64,000 nucleotides of DNA from Emticicia agri. Its GTDB lineage: Bacteria > Bacteroidota > Bacteroidia > Cytophagales > Spirosomataceae. The stretch's first letter is position 1. Every line of letters begins with the position of its first letter. The stretch covers positions 25,635 through 89,634 of the forward strand of contig CAMAQF010000004.1 of NCBI GenBank assembly GCA_945860265.1. The letters are read 5' to 3'. Both the position numbers and the translations under genes were made by a program. This document shows positions 44,380-53,453 of the stretch, piece after piece. A model generated the notes under the pieces. It was not told where the DNA came from and did not search any database. It saw only the letters and a list, made by a program, of their open reading frames with translations.

Positions 44380-45657
44380 ATGAAGAAGAGCATTTATATT
44401 TCGATATTATTTACAATAATTTACATTAATTCGTTTGCACAAAAAGTTCGATCTTGTGCAAACGAATTCTGTGATTCCATGGTGAAAGTTACCCATCCTC
44501 AATATCAACTAAAGATTGATCGATATGAACATGCTATAGAATCCCAGATTAATCTTCAAAAAAACTTTAGAGTTGTAGCCGATATAATCAGAGTTCCTGT
44601 TGTGGTACATGTTATACATAATCAGATTAATGGACTATTTACTGGAAGTAATATTTCTGATGAGCAAATTTATTCTCAAATTAAGGTACTCAATGAAGAT
44701 TATCGTAAAAAAGAAGGTACGCCTGGATTTAATCTAAATCCCCTTGGTGCTGATGTTGAAATTGAGTTTTTTTTGGCAAGTATCGACCCTTCTGGAATTC
44801 CAACTTCGGGTATAAAAAGAGTTTACTCTCCGAAGATAAGTTTTAATATTGTAAATGATAAGGACCGACAAATAATGTCAAATTTATCATATTGGGATAG
44901 TAATAAATACCTCAATATATGGGTTGCTCCTTTGAGTTCGGGCTATATTGGATATGGAGAGTTTCCGTTTTCTGAATCGGTTGAAGGTTTGGACATTGAT
45001 TCTGATGAAAGTTTAGATGGTGTTTTTGTTGATTATACGGTTTTCGGTAGAAAAATAGGAACTAACAAATCGGGTTTATATAGTTTTGGACGAACAGTTA
45101 CCCATGAAGTTGGTCATTGGATGGGTCTGTACCACACTTGGGGTGACCAACGTTGTGGAACAGATTATGTAGCGGATACACCTCTAACTACAAGCTCAAA
45201 TAGTTCTGCGTTTTGTCGTGATGTCTTCTCAACTTGTACTGGAACACGAACCCGAAATATGATAGAAAACTACATGGATTATTCACCAGATTCTTGTATG
45301 AATATATTTACACAAGGTCAAAAGCAACGGATGAGAACGGCACTTGACCTTAGCAAACGTCGTAAAAGAGTATTAAATTATGCAAAATTTCAATTGCCAC
45401 CTTCAACTGCCTTGCAAGTTAATTTTGAGAATCCATTACCTATTTCAAGTTCTCAGTTTCAAGTACTATTGCCTGATTTTCAGGATTTTAACTTAGTAAT
45501 TCGAGATATTTTTGGTATAGAAGTTTATAATCAATCTTATATAGATTTGCCAAGTACAATTATAACTTTACCAAAAGGAAATATCACTCCTGGGGTTTAT
45601 ATTCTTCGTGTAACGTCGAAGCAACAAGTTGTTCAGAAGAAATTAGTGTTCTATTAA
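44380..45657 (+). CDS. Secreted M43 (pappalysin-type) zinc metalloprotease with T9SS tail
   Basis: About 425 residues from ATG 44380, which gives a signal peptide (…IIYINSFAQ|KV); a TTG at 44332 would add a non-signal leader. The extended zinc motif HEVGHWMGLYH (H242, E243, H246, H252) and a downstream Met-turn region (ENYMDYSPDSCMN) define M43. The C-terminus (NLVIRDIFGIEVYNQ; TPGVYILRV; VVQKKLVFY) is a type A T9SS sorting domain, so the protease is probably secreted or cell-surface bound. The stop overlaps the convergent DUF2911 gene by 4 bp. Confidence 0.9.
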   Translation: MKKSIYISILFTIIYINSFAQKVRSCANEFCDSMVKVTHPQYQLKIDRYEHAIESQINLQKNFRVVADIIRVPVVVHVIHNQINGLFTGSNISDEQIYSQIKVLNEDYRKKEGTPGFNLNPLGADVEIEFFLASIDPSGIPTSGIKRVYSPKISFNIVNDKDRQIMSNLSYWDSNKYLNIWVAPLSSGYIGYGEFPFSESVEGLDIDSDESLDGVFVDYTVFGRKIGTNKSGLYSFGRTVTHEVGHWMGLYHTWGDQRCGTDYVADTPLTTSSNSSAFCRDVFSTCTGTRTRNMIENYMDYSPDSCMNIFTQGQKQRMRTALDLSKRRKRVLNYAKFQLPPSTALQVNFENPLPISSSQFQVLLPDFQDFNLVIRDIFGIEVYNQSYIDLPSTIITLPKGNITPGVYILRVTSKQQVVQKKLVFY

Positions 45658-46265
45658 TTTCTTCTTTTCTTCTTCTTTAAGGATTTATTTAAGTCTCCAA
45701 CTTTTTGAATGGGTATAGTCACCTTTAAAGCATCCCATAATAATAACATATTAAATCCATTTTTTACATCTTCAAATTGAATAGTAAAACCCTCATAGAT
45801 GTCGGCATTTGAACTTACCGTTGCTTCATAAGTTAGAATATTTTTGCTTGCATCGAATGCAAAATCGCCCCATTGACCAAGTTCTGAATTCAAAATTATT
45901 GTCCATTTATCTTTATTTGGAATCGAAAATAGGGTATAAGTGCCAGCTGGCAATACCGATTCTCCAATTTGAATATTTGTTGTAAATGTAATTTCTGTAG
46001 CCTCGTTTGCCCCGGTTCTCCAAAGTTTTCCGTAGGGTACTAAATTGCCAAATATCTCACGACCTTTTTTTAACGGCTGCCCATACGTACATTTAATATA
46101 GTTATTTTCAGTAGTTTTCAGATTAGCAATCACAATTGGACTGTTTCGTACTTGTGGTTTAATGATACTGTCGCTTTCAATACTTGCTGAGGCAAAAACT
46201 GGGAATAGCGAAATGAACAGAAAAAGAAAACCAATAGACGATATACCGTTTGAGTAAGATTTCAT
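45654..46265 (-). CDS. DUF2911 secreted protein
   Basis: A 203-residue protein with a signal-type N-terminus (…LFPVFASASIES) and the DUF2911 core: TYGQPLKKGREIFGNLVPYG, LWRTGANEATEITF, LPAGTYTLFSIPNKDKWTII, then WGDFAFDA. The family is largely confined to Bacteroidota and allied phyla and forms a beta-sandwich of unknown role. It ends in a basic tail (KKKKRRN) and converges with the protease gene. Confidence 0.85.
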   Translation of the reverse strand: MKSYSNGISSIGFLFLFISLFPVFASASIESDSIIKPQVRNSPIVIANLKTTENNYIKCTYGQPLKKGREIFGNLVPYGKLWRTGANEATEITFTTNIQIGESVLPAGTYTLFSIPNKDKWTIILNSELGQWGDFAFDASKNILTYEATVSSNADIYEGFTIQFEDVKNGFNMLLLWDALKVTIPIQKVGDLNKSLKKKKRRN

Positions 46266-46340
46266 AATTTAGCGTTTTGATTTTTTTTATTAATAATAAT
46301 TTATTTTTATTACATTTTTATACAAGGTAACGACCATTTT

Positions 46341-46811
46341 ATGGAAAAAGTTGTAAAGCAACGCCCAGATTTTGATGAAATATTTATGGAATTGGCCGAA
46401 AACCTTGCCCTTCGTTCGCATTGCGTTAAGGCTCAGGTTGGTGCTGTTTTGACCAAAGATACTCGCATTATTTCAATTGGCTATAATGGGCCACCTGCGG
46501 ATACTCATAATTGCGATGAAGAATTTCCGGAACATGGATGTCCTCGTGATTCCAAAGGTAGTTGCTCACTAGCACTTCATGCCGAACAAAATGCTATTTT
46601 ATATGCTTCCAAAAATGGGGCAAATATTGAAGGTTCAACGCTATATGTTACACTATCGCCATGTATTGCTTGTGCAAGGGTAATTTATTCAATGAAAATC
46701 AAGAAAGTTTTATTTGCAAAATCGTATGCCAAATATAAAGGTATACCGAATGATGAGGGCGTTGAGTTTTTGAGGAAATTTGGTGTAGAGGTTATTCAGT
46801 TTGGTGTTTAG
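46341..46811 (+). CDS. dCMP deaminase (deoxycytidylate/cytidine deaminase family)
   Basis: A 156-residue zinc deaminase. The zinc ligands and proton shuttle are HAE (H80, E82, in LHAEQNAIL) and SPCIAC (C108, C111). GYNGPPADTHNC and the cysteine-containing insertion EFPEHGCPRDSKG are typical of dCMP deaminases. It converts dCMP to dUMP for thymidylate synthesis. It ends before the convergent SlyD-like gene with a shared terminator. Confidence 0.92.
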   Translation: MEKVVKQRPDFDEIFMELAENLALRSHCVKAQVGAVLTKDTRIISIGYNGPPADTHNCDEEFPEHGCPRDSKGSCSLALHAEQNAILYASKNGANIEGSTLYVTLSPCIACARVIYSMKIKKVLFAKSYAKYKGIPNDEGVEFLRKFGVEVIQFGV

Positions 46812-46819
46812 TTATTAGA

Positions 46820-46857
46820 TATTGGGTAATTGTAGAATTGGCACAATTACCCCAATA
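46820..46857. terminator. Hairpin terminator between convergent genes
   Basis: TATTGGGTAATTGT (46820-46833) pairs with ACAATTACCCCAATA (46843-46857) apart from one bulged base, with a 9-nt loop, between the deaminase and SlyD-like genes. Confidence 0.7.
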
Positions 46858-46876
46858 ACTAATCTTAATTTACAAA

Positions 46877-47392
46877 TCAATGTACTACTCCACCTTCGCC
46901 ATGTACGTGTCCGTGAGCGATTTCATCTTTAGTCGCATCTCTTACTGCTAAAACTTTACCAGTAAAGTGCATATTTTGGCCGGCTAATGGATGGTTAAAA
47001 TCCAGAATCACAGTCTCTTCTGTAACTTCTATAATTCTACCATTCATCTTATTTCCATCTTCATTTGAGAATGGAATCATATTTCCAATTTCCAGCATTC
47101 CTTCCGGAATTTCTCCATCTTCAATCTTGAAATTTTCAATTGGAAAATCAATGATTGCCTCTGGGTCTGGGTCGCCATAATCTTCAGAAGCATCGACTGA
47201 AAATTTAAACTCATCGCCAGCTTGCAGACCATTAATTTGGACTTCAAATGCTTCTGGTAAACCGCTCATTCCTTGAATGAAAACCATAGGCTCGTCGTCT
47301 TCCACAATTTCGAGCATTTCTCTATCGTTTTCATCACCAATTTCTAATTCATAGATTATCTTTACAACTTTGTTTGCTTCAACTTTCATCAA
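46877..47392 (-). CDS. SlyD-like FKBP-type peptidyl-prolyl cis-trans isomerase
   Basis: A 171-residue protein with the split FKBP fold of SlyD: EPMVFIQGMSGLPEAFEVQI, an inserted flap (about 70-120, FSVDASEDYGDPDPEAI), then LDFNHPLAGQNMHFTGKVL. A short His-containing tail (GHVHGEGGVVH) resembles the metal-binding tail of SlyD in reduced form. It is probably a folding helper with chaperone activity. Start ATG at 47392; an in-frame second Met follows directly. Confidence 0.9.
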   Translation of the reverse strand: MMKVEANKVVKIIYELEIGDENDREMLEIVEDDEPMVFIQGMSGLPEAFEVQINGLQAGDEFKFSVDASEDYGDPDPEAIIDFPIENFKIEDGEIPEGMLEIGNMIPFSNEDGNKMNGRIIEVTEETVILDFNHPLAGQNMHFTGKVLAVRDATKDEIAHGHVHGEGGVVH

Positions 47393-47400
47393 TCAATTTT

Positions 47401-47435
47401 TTTGATAGTTTATAGATGTTATTTTTTTAACTTTG
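47401..47435 (+). promoter_or_regulatory. Bacteroidota-type promoter of the ACP phosphodiesterase gene
   Basis: TTTG (47401-47404) and TAACTTTG (47428-47435) match -33 and -7 elements 23 nt apart. Transcription would then start near 47442, which supports ATG 47466 as the start and argues against an upstream in-frame codon at 47433. Confidence 0.55.
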
Positions 47436-47465
47436 TCGCAAACGTACACATATTCGATTATTTTA

Positions 47466-48077
47466 ATGAATTTTTTGGCACATTTATTTCTTTCTGGTAA
47501 AAATGAAGAAGTCATGGTAGGAAATCTATTAGAAGATTTTGTGGTCGGGAGAATTGATCATCCAAGAAATGAAGTTTATAATCAAACAATCAAAAATGGA
47601 ATTTTACTTCATCGCCTAATTGATACTTTCACAGACACAAATAATGCTGTGAGCGACTGCAAAGTAGTTCTTTATGAAAAATATCATAAATACGCTGCTG
47701 TTTTGATTGATATCTTTTTCGACCATTATTTGGCTAATCATTGGGTCGATTATTCCAATGAACCTTTTGATGAATTTCGGCATAGAGTTTATACTGCTTT
47801 TCAAAATCATTGGTCTATACTTCCCGAAAAAATGAAGCCCATGATTGAGTCCATGATAAAACATGATTGGCTAAAAAATTATAGTGAATTTTGGGGAATC
47901 GAACGTGCCTTGATGGGTATTTCTAGACGAACAAAGTATGAGTCGAATATGGAAAAAGCTACCGAAGATTTAAAAATTCATTTTCAATTGTTTGATGAAA
48001 AATTTAATATATTTTTTCCAAAGATAATGTTTGAATGTAATCAGTTTTTGAACGAAAAAGGTTATGATACAATTTAA
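47466..48077 (+). CDS. Acyl carrier protein phosphodiesterase (AcpH/DUF479 family)
   Basis: About 203 residues from ATG 47466 (MNFLAHLFLSGKNEE). The family hallmarks are NFLAHLFLS, VGNLLEDFVVGR, ILLHRLIDTFTDTN and DIFFDHYLANHW, with conserved His/Asp residues for a metal centre of the HD-like fold. It removes the 4'-phosphopantetheine arm from acyl carrier protein. The next gene, holA, starts 17 bp later, suggesting co-transcription. Confidence 0.88.
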   Translation: MNFLAHLFLSGKNEEVMVGNLLEDFVVGRIDHPRNEVYNQTIKNGILLHRLIDTFTDTNNAVSDCKVVLYEKYHKYAAVLIDIFFDHYLANHWVDYSNEPFDEFRHRVYTAFQNHWSILPEKMKPMIESMIKHDWLKNYSEFWGIERALMGISRRTKYESNMEKATEDLKIHFQLFDEKFNIFFPKIMFECNQFLNEKGYDTI

Positions 48078-48094
48078 TTATTTACTATATTTCG

Positions 48095-49102
48095 ATGTCA
48101 GAGATTTTAAAATCAATCAAAAAAGATTCACTTAATCCTTTGTATTTTTTGCATGGCGAAGAGCAATTTCATATTGAGCAAATTGTAGATAAAGTCCAAG
48201 ATTTGGCAATTCCTGTTCACGAAAAAGGTTTTAACGAATTTATACTCTTTGGGAAAGATTTAAATGTTGGAACTTTATTGAATTATGCTCGACGCTTCCC
48301 AATGATGGCTGAAAGGCAATTGATTATTGTTAAAGACGCCAATCAGATTCAAGGAATTGATTTAAAAGAAAACCAAAAACTCATTGAAGATTATGCACAA
48401 AATCCACTAACCTCAACAATCTTGATTTTGAGTTTTTCAAACGCTCAGGATGAAAGAAAAACTTGGGTTAAAGCTTTCGCTAAAAAAGGTGTTTTGAAAA
48501 ACTTTAAAAAACTCTACGATAATCAATTACCTGAGTTTGTTGCTTCATATTGCCATGGTCGGGGAGTGAAAATTAGCATGAAAGCTATTCAATTATTAAT
48601 AGAGCATATTGGAAACGACTTAAAGCGACTGACTGGTGAATTGGAAAAAGTCATTTTAAATGTAAAGCTCGGTGATGGAATAGACGCTGATGTAATTCAA
48701 AAATACGTCGGGATAAGTAAAGAATACAATGTATTTGAATTGCAAAAGGCCTTAATTCAAAGAGATGTTATAAAGTCTAACCAAATAATAATTTATTTTG
48801 GAAATAACCCAAAAGACAATCCAATTCAGCCGATTTTGATAATTCTTTACAATTTTTTCAGCAAAGTTTTGCTGATTCATGGCTCAAATGATAAATCTGA
48901 ATCTGGAATTGCTTCGTTACTGAAGGTAAATTCTTTTTTCGCAAAAGATTATTTAACGGCTGCACGAAATTATTCTTTATCAAAATTAGCTTTTGTTATA
49001 CATTGTATTAAAATTGCTGACTTAAAATCGAAAGGAGTTGAAGCTGGTGAGGAAAAAGAAATTGATATTCTTCAAAAGTTAGTTTTTGAAATTCTTCATT
49101 AA
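48095..49102 (+). CDS. holA: DNA polymerase III delta subunit (HolA-like)
   Basis: A 335-residue clamp-loader subunit. The N-terminus LYFLHGEEQFHIEQIVDKV and the region FPMMAERQLIIVKDA match HolA domain I; KISMKAIQLLIEHIGNDLKR and YVGISKEYNVFELQ match domains II and III. Delta opens the sliding clamp in the loader complex. The protein is normal in length and has no obvious lesions. Confidence 0.9.
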   Translation: MSEILKSIKKDSLNPLYFLHGEEQFHIEQIVDKVQDLAIPVHEKGFNEFILFGKDLNVGTLLNYARRFPMMAERQLIIVKDANQIQGIDLKENQKLIEDYAQNPLTSTILILSFSNAQDERKTWVKAFAKKGVLKNFKKLYDNQLPEFVASYCHGRGVKISMKAIQLLIEHIGNDLKRLTGELEKVILNVKLGDGIDADVIQKYVGISKEYNVFELQKALIQRDVIKSNQIIIYFGNNPKDNPIQPILIILYNFFSKVLLIHGSNDKSESGIASLLKVNSFFAKDYLTAARNYSLSKLAFVIHCIKIADLKSKGVEAGEEKEIDILQKLVFEILH

Positions 49103-49203
49103 ACTTAATTGGACTTCACACTTGGTTGTAGTACTTTATTTGTGTAAAATATAGAAGTTGAAAATACAAAAAAAGAGCCTCATCATTGAGACTCTTTAAC
49201 TGT

Positions 49204-49275
49204 TGCGGGAAGCGGGATCGAACCGCCGACCTTAGGGTTATGAATCCTACGCTCTAACCATCTGAGCTATCCCGC
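49204..49275 (-). tRNA. tRNA-Met (anticodon CAT)
   Basis: Read on the reverse strand, a cloverleaf begins GCGGGATAGCTCAGATGG, with acceptor pair GCGGGA/TCCCGC, D stem GCTC/GAGC, anticodon loop TTCATAA and T loop TTCGATC. The CCA end is not encoded. CAT could also belong to a lysidine-modified tRNA-Ile2. The D and anticodon arms fit an elongator tRNA-Met best, but the seventh acceptor pair is mismatched. Confidence 0.85.
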
Positions 49276-49329
49276 AATAAATTAATGTTATTATTTACGA
49301 CTTTTTTAGTTGTCTTAAAGAATATGTTG

Positions 49330-49362
49330 CAAAATTACATAAAGTTTTCTTACATTGCAAAA
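49330..49362 (-). promoter_or_regulatory. Promoter of tRNA-Met
   Basis: On the reverse strand TTTTG (complement of 49358-49362) is followed after 20 nt by TAATTTTG (complement of 49330-49337), a close match to the TTTG-N19-21-TAnnTTTG consensus, about 55 bp upstream of the tRNA. Confidence 0.65.
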
Positions 49363-49477
49363 AAAGAAATTAGTGCAAGTTAAAATTTCTAAAAAGTTTA
49401 TAGGAAATCTTTGAATAGTTATTTAATAAGGTTAAATCGAGTTCGATTTAGGTTATATTTTTTAAATTTTATGAATT

Positions 49478-49861
49478 ATGGAAAAATTCAAATTTTCTCG
49501 TGAATACGAATTTAGGGCATCGCCTAAAGTTTTATATCAATATTTTAGCACTCCTGCTGGTTTGCAACAATGGTTTGCTTTAAAAGTTAAATATACCAGT
49601 GATTCTAATTTCGATTTTATTTGGGACGATGAAAGTCATCCCGCCCGTATGTCCGTTCAACGTGTTAATAAACTTGTGAAATTTGATTTTCTCAAAGATG
49701 AGCAAAAAGGTAATTTTGTTGAGTTTAAACTCGAACAAAGTGAACTAACTAATGCCACATTCTTGAAAGTTACCGATAATTCTGAGAATAATGATGTTGA
49801 GGAATTAGAAGATATTTGGGACGATATGATTTATAAATTGAAGGAGATTGTAGGCGGATGA
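49478..49861 (+). CDS. START-like/SRPBCC domain protein
   Basis: A 127-residue small protein with the START-like fold common in Bacteroidota. EYEFRASPKVLYQYFSTPAG and LQQWFALKV form the opening helix-grip segment and a long C-terminal helix (ELEDIWDDMIYKLKEIVG) closes it. Such proteins bind hydrophobic ligands or act as transcription-linked cofactors; the role is unknown. It precedes the LptF/G-type permease gene on the same strand by 88 bp. Confidence 0.82.
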   Translation: MEKFKFSREYEFRASPKVLYQYFSTPAGLQQWFALKVKYTSDSNFDFIWDDESHPARMSVQRVNKLVKFDFLKDEQKGNFVEFKLEQSELTNATFLKVTDNSENNDVEELEDIWDDMIYKLKEIVGG

Positions 49862-49948
49862 AAAAGTAATTTCGTTAAATAAACTTAATGAACTTGTGAA
49901 AATGGATTTCCTAACGGAATTTTGTGTTTCAAAATCATTACGCCCTGA

Positions 49949-51436
49949 ATGAAGAAAATAGATATTTTAGTAATTAGGTCTTTCATCGGGCCGTTTATAT
50001 TAACTACCTGTGTGGTAGTTTTTATTTTTTTGATGCGTTTCTTAATGCTTTATTTCAATGATTTTGTTGGTAAAGATTTAGGATATGATGTATTTGGGAA
50101 ACTCTTTGTGTACTTTTCTCTTATAACTGTCCCAATTGCATTGCCTCTCTCAGTTTTATTGGCTTCATTGATGTGTTTTGGCAATTTGGGAGAATACACC
50201 GAATTAACAGCCATTAAGTCGGCAGGCGTTCCGATTTCAAGAGTACTTTTTCCGGCAATGATTTTTGCTTTTGGCGTGAGTGTTTTTTCTCTTTGGTTTA
50301 ATAATACTGTCAATCCTTGGGCAAACTTAAAGGGTTACAGCCTTTTATATGATGTAAAAACCACAAAAGTTACCTTAAATGTGAAGGATGGTATTTTTTA
50401 TAAGGAGATTCCCGGATATAGTATTAAGGTATTAAAAAAATACTCAGACGGTAAAACACTCAAAGGAGTAACGATTTACAATCATTCCAGCAATAACGGA
50501 AATGTAAACGTCACATTGGCTGACTCAGGAAAAATGTACACCATGTTCGATAATAGATATTTGGTTTTTGAACTTTTTAATGGAACAAATTACGTTGATT
50601 ATAAATCTAATGATGGTAATTACGACGAAACACAATATGTAAAAAACGGTTTTAGACAAAATAAAATGGTTTTTTCGCTGGAATCGTTCGGAATGCGTAG
50701 AACTGACGAATCGCAGTTTAAATACCATGAGTATATGAAAAACATTGCTCAATTAAACGATCAAGCTGATTCGGTTGCTATGGATATTGAAAAATCTTTG
50801 AAATCTCAAATTTCGAATGCTACCCAAATTTATAATTTTCAATTTAAGAAATATCCAGTTGATACCTCAAAATTTTCACGAGAAAAGAAACCAATAGTTG
50901 GTGGAAAGTGGGTTTATGAAAAATTAAAACTTTTAGAAACCACAAATGGAAATGTCGAAACTTACGAGACATCTATTGCCCAAGCCAAAAATATCTTTGA
51001 TCAATTTACTAACACAATAGATATTATTAAAAGTAAAAAACGAGAAGGAATAAAAGCAGCGGTCGAAAAATGGCATAAGTTTACAATGGCATTTGCTTGT
51101 TTTGTGATGTTTTTGATTGGTTCATCTCTCGGCTCAATTATTAAAAAAGGCGGTTTTGGTATGCCAGTTTTGCTTTCCATTACATTCTTTATTTTGATGT
51201 ATGTGTTGATGCAGTTAGGTGATAAATACGCCAAAGAAGATATTTGGCCTGTATTATTAGGTGTTTGGATGCCAGATATTGTGTTATTAGCTTTTGGGGT
51301 TTATTTCCTTTCAAAAGCTACCAATGATGCCCGTTTATTTGAAAGTGATATTTATGATGTATATTTTGATAAATTAAAAATTGCTTGGAAGAATAGGAAG
51401 TTTCTTAAACCGAAGGGAATCATAAGTTCTTCTTAG
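49949..51436 (+). CDS. LptF/LptG (YjgP/YjgQ)-family permease
   Basis: A 495-residue membrane protein. Three N-terminal transmembrane segments (about 10-35, 55-85, 100-120) precede a large periplasmic jellyroll-like domain (about 125-370), followed by three C-terminal segments. The family start KKIDILVIRSFIGPFILT and the LPLSVLLASLMCFGNLGEYTE coupling-helix region are clear. LptF/G with LptB form the ABC exporter that extracts lipopolysaccharide from the inner membrane. Only one of the pair is encoded here. Confidence 0.92.
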   Translation: MKKIDILVIRSFIGPFILTTCVVVFIFLMRFLMLYFNDFVGKDLGYDVFGKLFVYFSLITVPIALPLSVLLASLMCFGNLGEYTELTAIKSAGVPISRVLFPAMIFAFGVSVFSLWFNNTVNPWANLKGYSLLYDVKTTKVTLNVKDGIFYKEIPGYSIKVLKKYSDGKTLKGVTIYNHSSNNGNVNVTLADSGKMYTMFDNRYLVFELFNGTNYVDYKSNDGNYDETQYVKNGFRQNKMVFSLESFGMRRTDESQFKYHEYMKNIAQLNDQADSVAMDIEKSLKSQISNATQIYNFQFKKYPVDTSKFSREKKPIVGGKWVYEKLKLLETTNGNVETYETSIAQAKNIFDQFTNTIDIIKSKKREGIKAAVEKWHKFTMAFACFVMFLIGSSLGSIIKKGGFGMPVLLSITFFILMYVLMQLGDKYAKEDIWPVLLGVWMPDIVLLAFGVYFLSKATNDARLFESDIYDVYFDKLKIAWKNRKFLKPKGIISSS

Positions 51437-51437
51437 C

Positions 51438-51472
51438 AAAATATCCATGAAATTAAATTTCATGGATATTTT
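51438..51472. terminator. Bidirectional hairpin terminator
   Basis: A perfect 15-bp stem, AAAATATCCATGAAA (51438-51452) and TTTCATGGATATTTT (51458-51472), with a 5-nt loop lies between the convergent permease and deoxynucleoside kinase genes, with A/T runs on both sides. Confidence 0.88.
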
Positions 51473-51476
51473 TATT

Positions 51477-52118
51477 TTAAATGTTCTGTATTTCGAGTTG
51501 AGTTCCCATACTTACATTTCTATCAATTATGTCGACAATATAGTTGAAATCTTCATTTCGTTCAGCAAAATCAAGATAATTTACATCAATAATTATTAGT
51601 TTTCCATGCGTGTAGAGATTGACGAAGTCTTCGTAAAGTGAATTAAGATTTATCAAATAATTGGTGTCAATATTCTTTTCAAAATCTCTGCCTCTTTTAC
51701 TAATTTGCTTTTGAAGTTTTGGTAAGTCAGCTCTCAAATAAATCATCAAATCAGGGTGCGTAATAGCCTGTGTGATTGTATTGAACATACTTTTATATGT
51801 CTTGTAATCAGTTTCGTTAAACTTTCCTGAATCATATAAGTTTCTGGCAAAAATATAAGCATCTTCGTAAATCGACCTATCTTGAATAATTGTTTTTTCT
51901 TTGGTTAATTCTTTTATTTTTAGTACTTGCTCGAATCTGCTATTAAGAAAATATATCTGTAAATGAAAAGCCCATTTTTCCATGTCTTCGTAGAAGGGAG
52001 GCAAGTATGGATTTCCATCAACAGCTTCGTATAACACTTCCCATCCATAATGATTTGCCAACATAGTTGCTAAGGTGGTTTTGCCAGCACCTATATTTCC
52101 CGTAATCGCAATGTGCAT
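51477..52118 (-). CDS. Deoxynucleoside kinase (deoxyadenosine/deoxyguanosine kinase type)
   Basis: A 213-residue P-loop kinase. Walker A is GNIGAGKTT (7-15), the catalytic EAVDGNPYLPPFYED segment follows near 32-46, and DRSIYEDAYIFA carries the conserved DRS motif. The LID is near KRGRDFEKN. It phosphorylates purine deoxynucleosides for salvage. The short length is normal for bacterial dAK/dGK. Confidence 0.9.
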   Translation of the reverse strand: MHIAITGNIGAGKTTLATMLANHYGWEVLYEAVDGNPYLPPFYEDMEKWAFHLQIYFLNSRFEQVLKIKELTKEKTIIQDRSIYEDAYIFARNLYDSGKFNETDYKTYKSMFNTITQAITHPDLMIYLRADLPKLQKQISKRGRDFEKNIDTNYLINLNSLYEDFVNLYTHGKLIIIDVNYLDFAERNEDFNYIVDIIDRNVSMGTQLEIQNI

Positions 52119-52255
52119 TGTTACTTTATCAATGTTAGCTTATATATAATTTGCAAAATTAAGGCTTAATCTTATAAAAATCATATAATAAAAAATATGT
52201 TTCGTAATTTTGTAGCAATTCAAATCAAGTTTACACCTTGAAAGATTGAAAATCA

Positions 52256-53287
52256 ATGAAAAAACATACAAATACCTTTACTGATAATTCAGTAAACACA
52301 TCTACAAATTATCATGTTTTGCTTTATTACATTTATTCGCCCATCGAAAATGTAGTGGATTATCGAGACAGTCATCATCAGTTTTGCTTAGAAAACAATT
52401 TACTTGGACGAATAATTATTTCACCTGAAGGTCTCAATGGTACAGTATCAGGAACTCCAGACGACACCGAAAAATATATGATTTGGTTAAAGTCTGACCT
52501 AAGATTTGCCAAAGTTGATTTTAAAGTTGAAAAAGTTAATAAACATACTTTTACAAAACTTTATGTCAGAATTAAAAAAGAGATAGTGCATTCTGAACTT
52601 CAAGTAAATCCACTCGTTCAAACAGGGAAGCACCTCGAACCTGCCGATTTTAAAGAATTGCTCAAAAGCGATCCCAATGTAGTTTTAGTTGATATGCGTT
52701 CAAACTATGAGCATTCCGTAGGGAAATTTAAAGGTGCAATAACTTTCGATATGGAGAATCTTAGAGATTTGCCTGACCATCTGAACGAAATTGCTCATTT
52801 GAAAGACAAGAAAATTATAACATATTGCACTGGTGGAATCAAGTGCGAAAAAGCCAGTGCATATTTGCTTTCACAAGGTTTCTCAGATGTTTATCAGTTA
52901 CACGGCGGAATTATTAAATATGGCTTAGAAGAAGGTGGCGAAGATTTTGATGGAAAATGCTACGTTTTTGATAATCGACTCACGACCGAGGTAAATTTGG
53001 TAAATCCAGTTATGATTTCAAAATGTCATGTTTGTGGTACAGACTCTGATAGAATGGTAAATTGTGCAAATCCTGATTGTAACGAACATTTGCCAATTTG
53101 TGAAAAATGTGGTCATGAGCTGGAAGGTGCTTGTTCAATTTCCTGCAAAGAAAATCCAAGAAAACGATCTTATGATGGGACTGGGTACTATGCCAAAACC
53201 ACTGTTGGCTATAAACCAGAAATTGCTTTTAGAACTCGAAAGAACACCAAAACCATACATATTGTTGAGGAGTTAGGGTTGAAATAA
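52256..53287 (+). CDS. trhO: tRNA uridine(34) hydroxylase TrhO (rhodanese-domain protein)
   Basis: A 343-residue protein: an N-terminal TrhO-specific domain (about 20-120, IISPEGLNGTVSG), a rhodanese domain with active-site C191 in ITYCTGGIKCEKA, and a C-terminal cysteine-rich region (CHVCGTDSDRMVNC; CEKCGHELEGACS) that may bind zinc. TrhO makes 5-hydroxyuridine at tRNA position 34 in an oxygen-dependent reaction. TAATTTTG at 52205-52212 may be its -7 promoter element. It converges on the methyltransferase gene. Confidence 0.9.
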   Translation: MKKHTNTFTDNSVNTSTNYHVLLYYIYSPIENVVDYRDSHHQFCLENNLLGRIIISPEGLNGTVSGTPDDTEKYMIWLKSDLRFAKVDFKVEKVNKHTFTKLYVRIKKEIVHSELQVNPLVQTGKHLEPADFKELLKSDPNVVLVDMRSNYEHSVGKFKGAITFDMENLRDLPDHLNEIAHLKDKKIITYCTGGIKCEKASAYLLSQGFSDVYQLHGGIIKYGLEEGGEDFDGKCYVFDNRLTTEVNLVNPVMISKCHVCGTDSDRMVNCANPDCNEHLPICEKCGHELEGACSISCKENPRKRSYDGTGYYAKTTVGYKPEIAFRTRKNTKTIHIVEELGLK

Positions 53288-53311
53288 CATATATTAGTGG
53301 GAAAGTAAAAA

Positions 53312-53400
53312 AGGATTATAAATTAAGGATTGTAATTGAAAGATTGTTAAATACTTTTAATGTATCTACTAACGTTCAAAAATCTCTAATTTATAATCCT
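53312..53400. repeat. Long-spaced 14-bp perfect inverted repeat
   Basis: AGGATTATAAATTA (53312-53325) and TAATTTATAATCCT (53387-53400) are exact reverse complements 61 nt apart, between the convergent trhO and methyltransferase genes. It could be a large terminator stem or a small MITE-like element; no internal gene exists. Confidence 0.55.
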
Positions 53401-53453
53401 CAATCTAGAATAAGGCTAGTATAATATCATTATTTCACAAATTTTATCGACAA

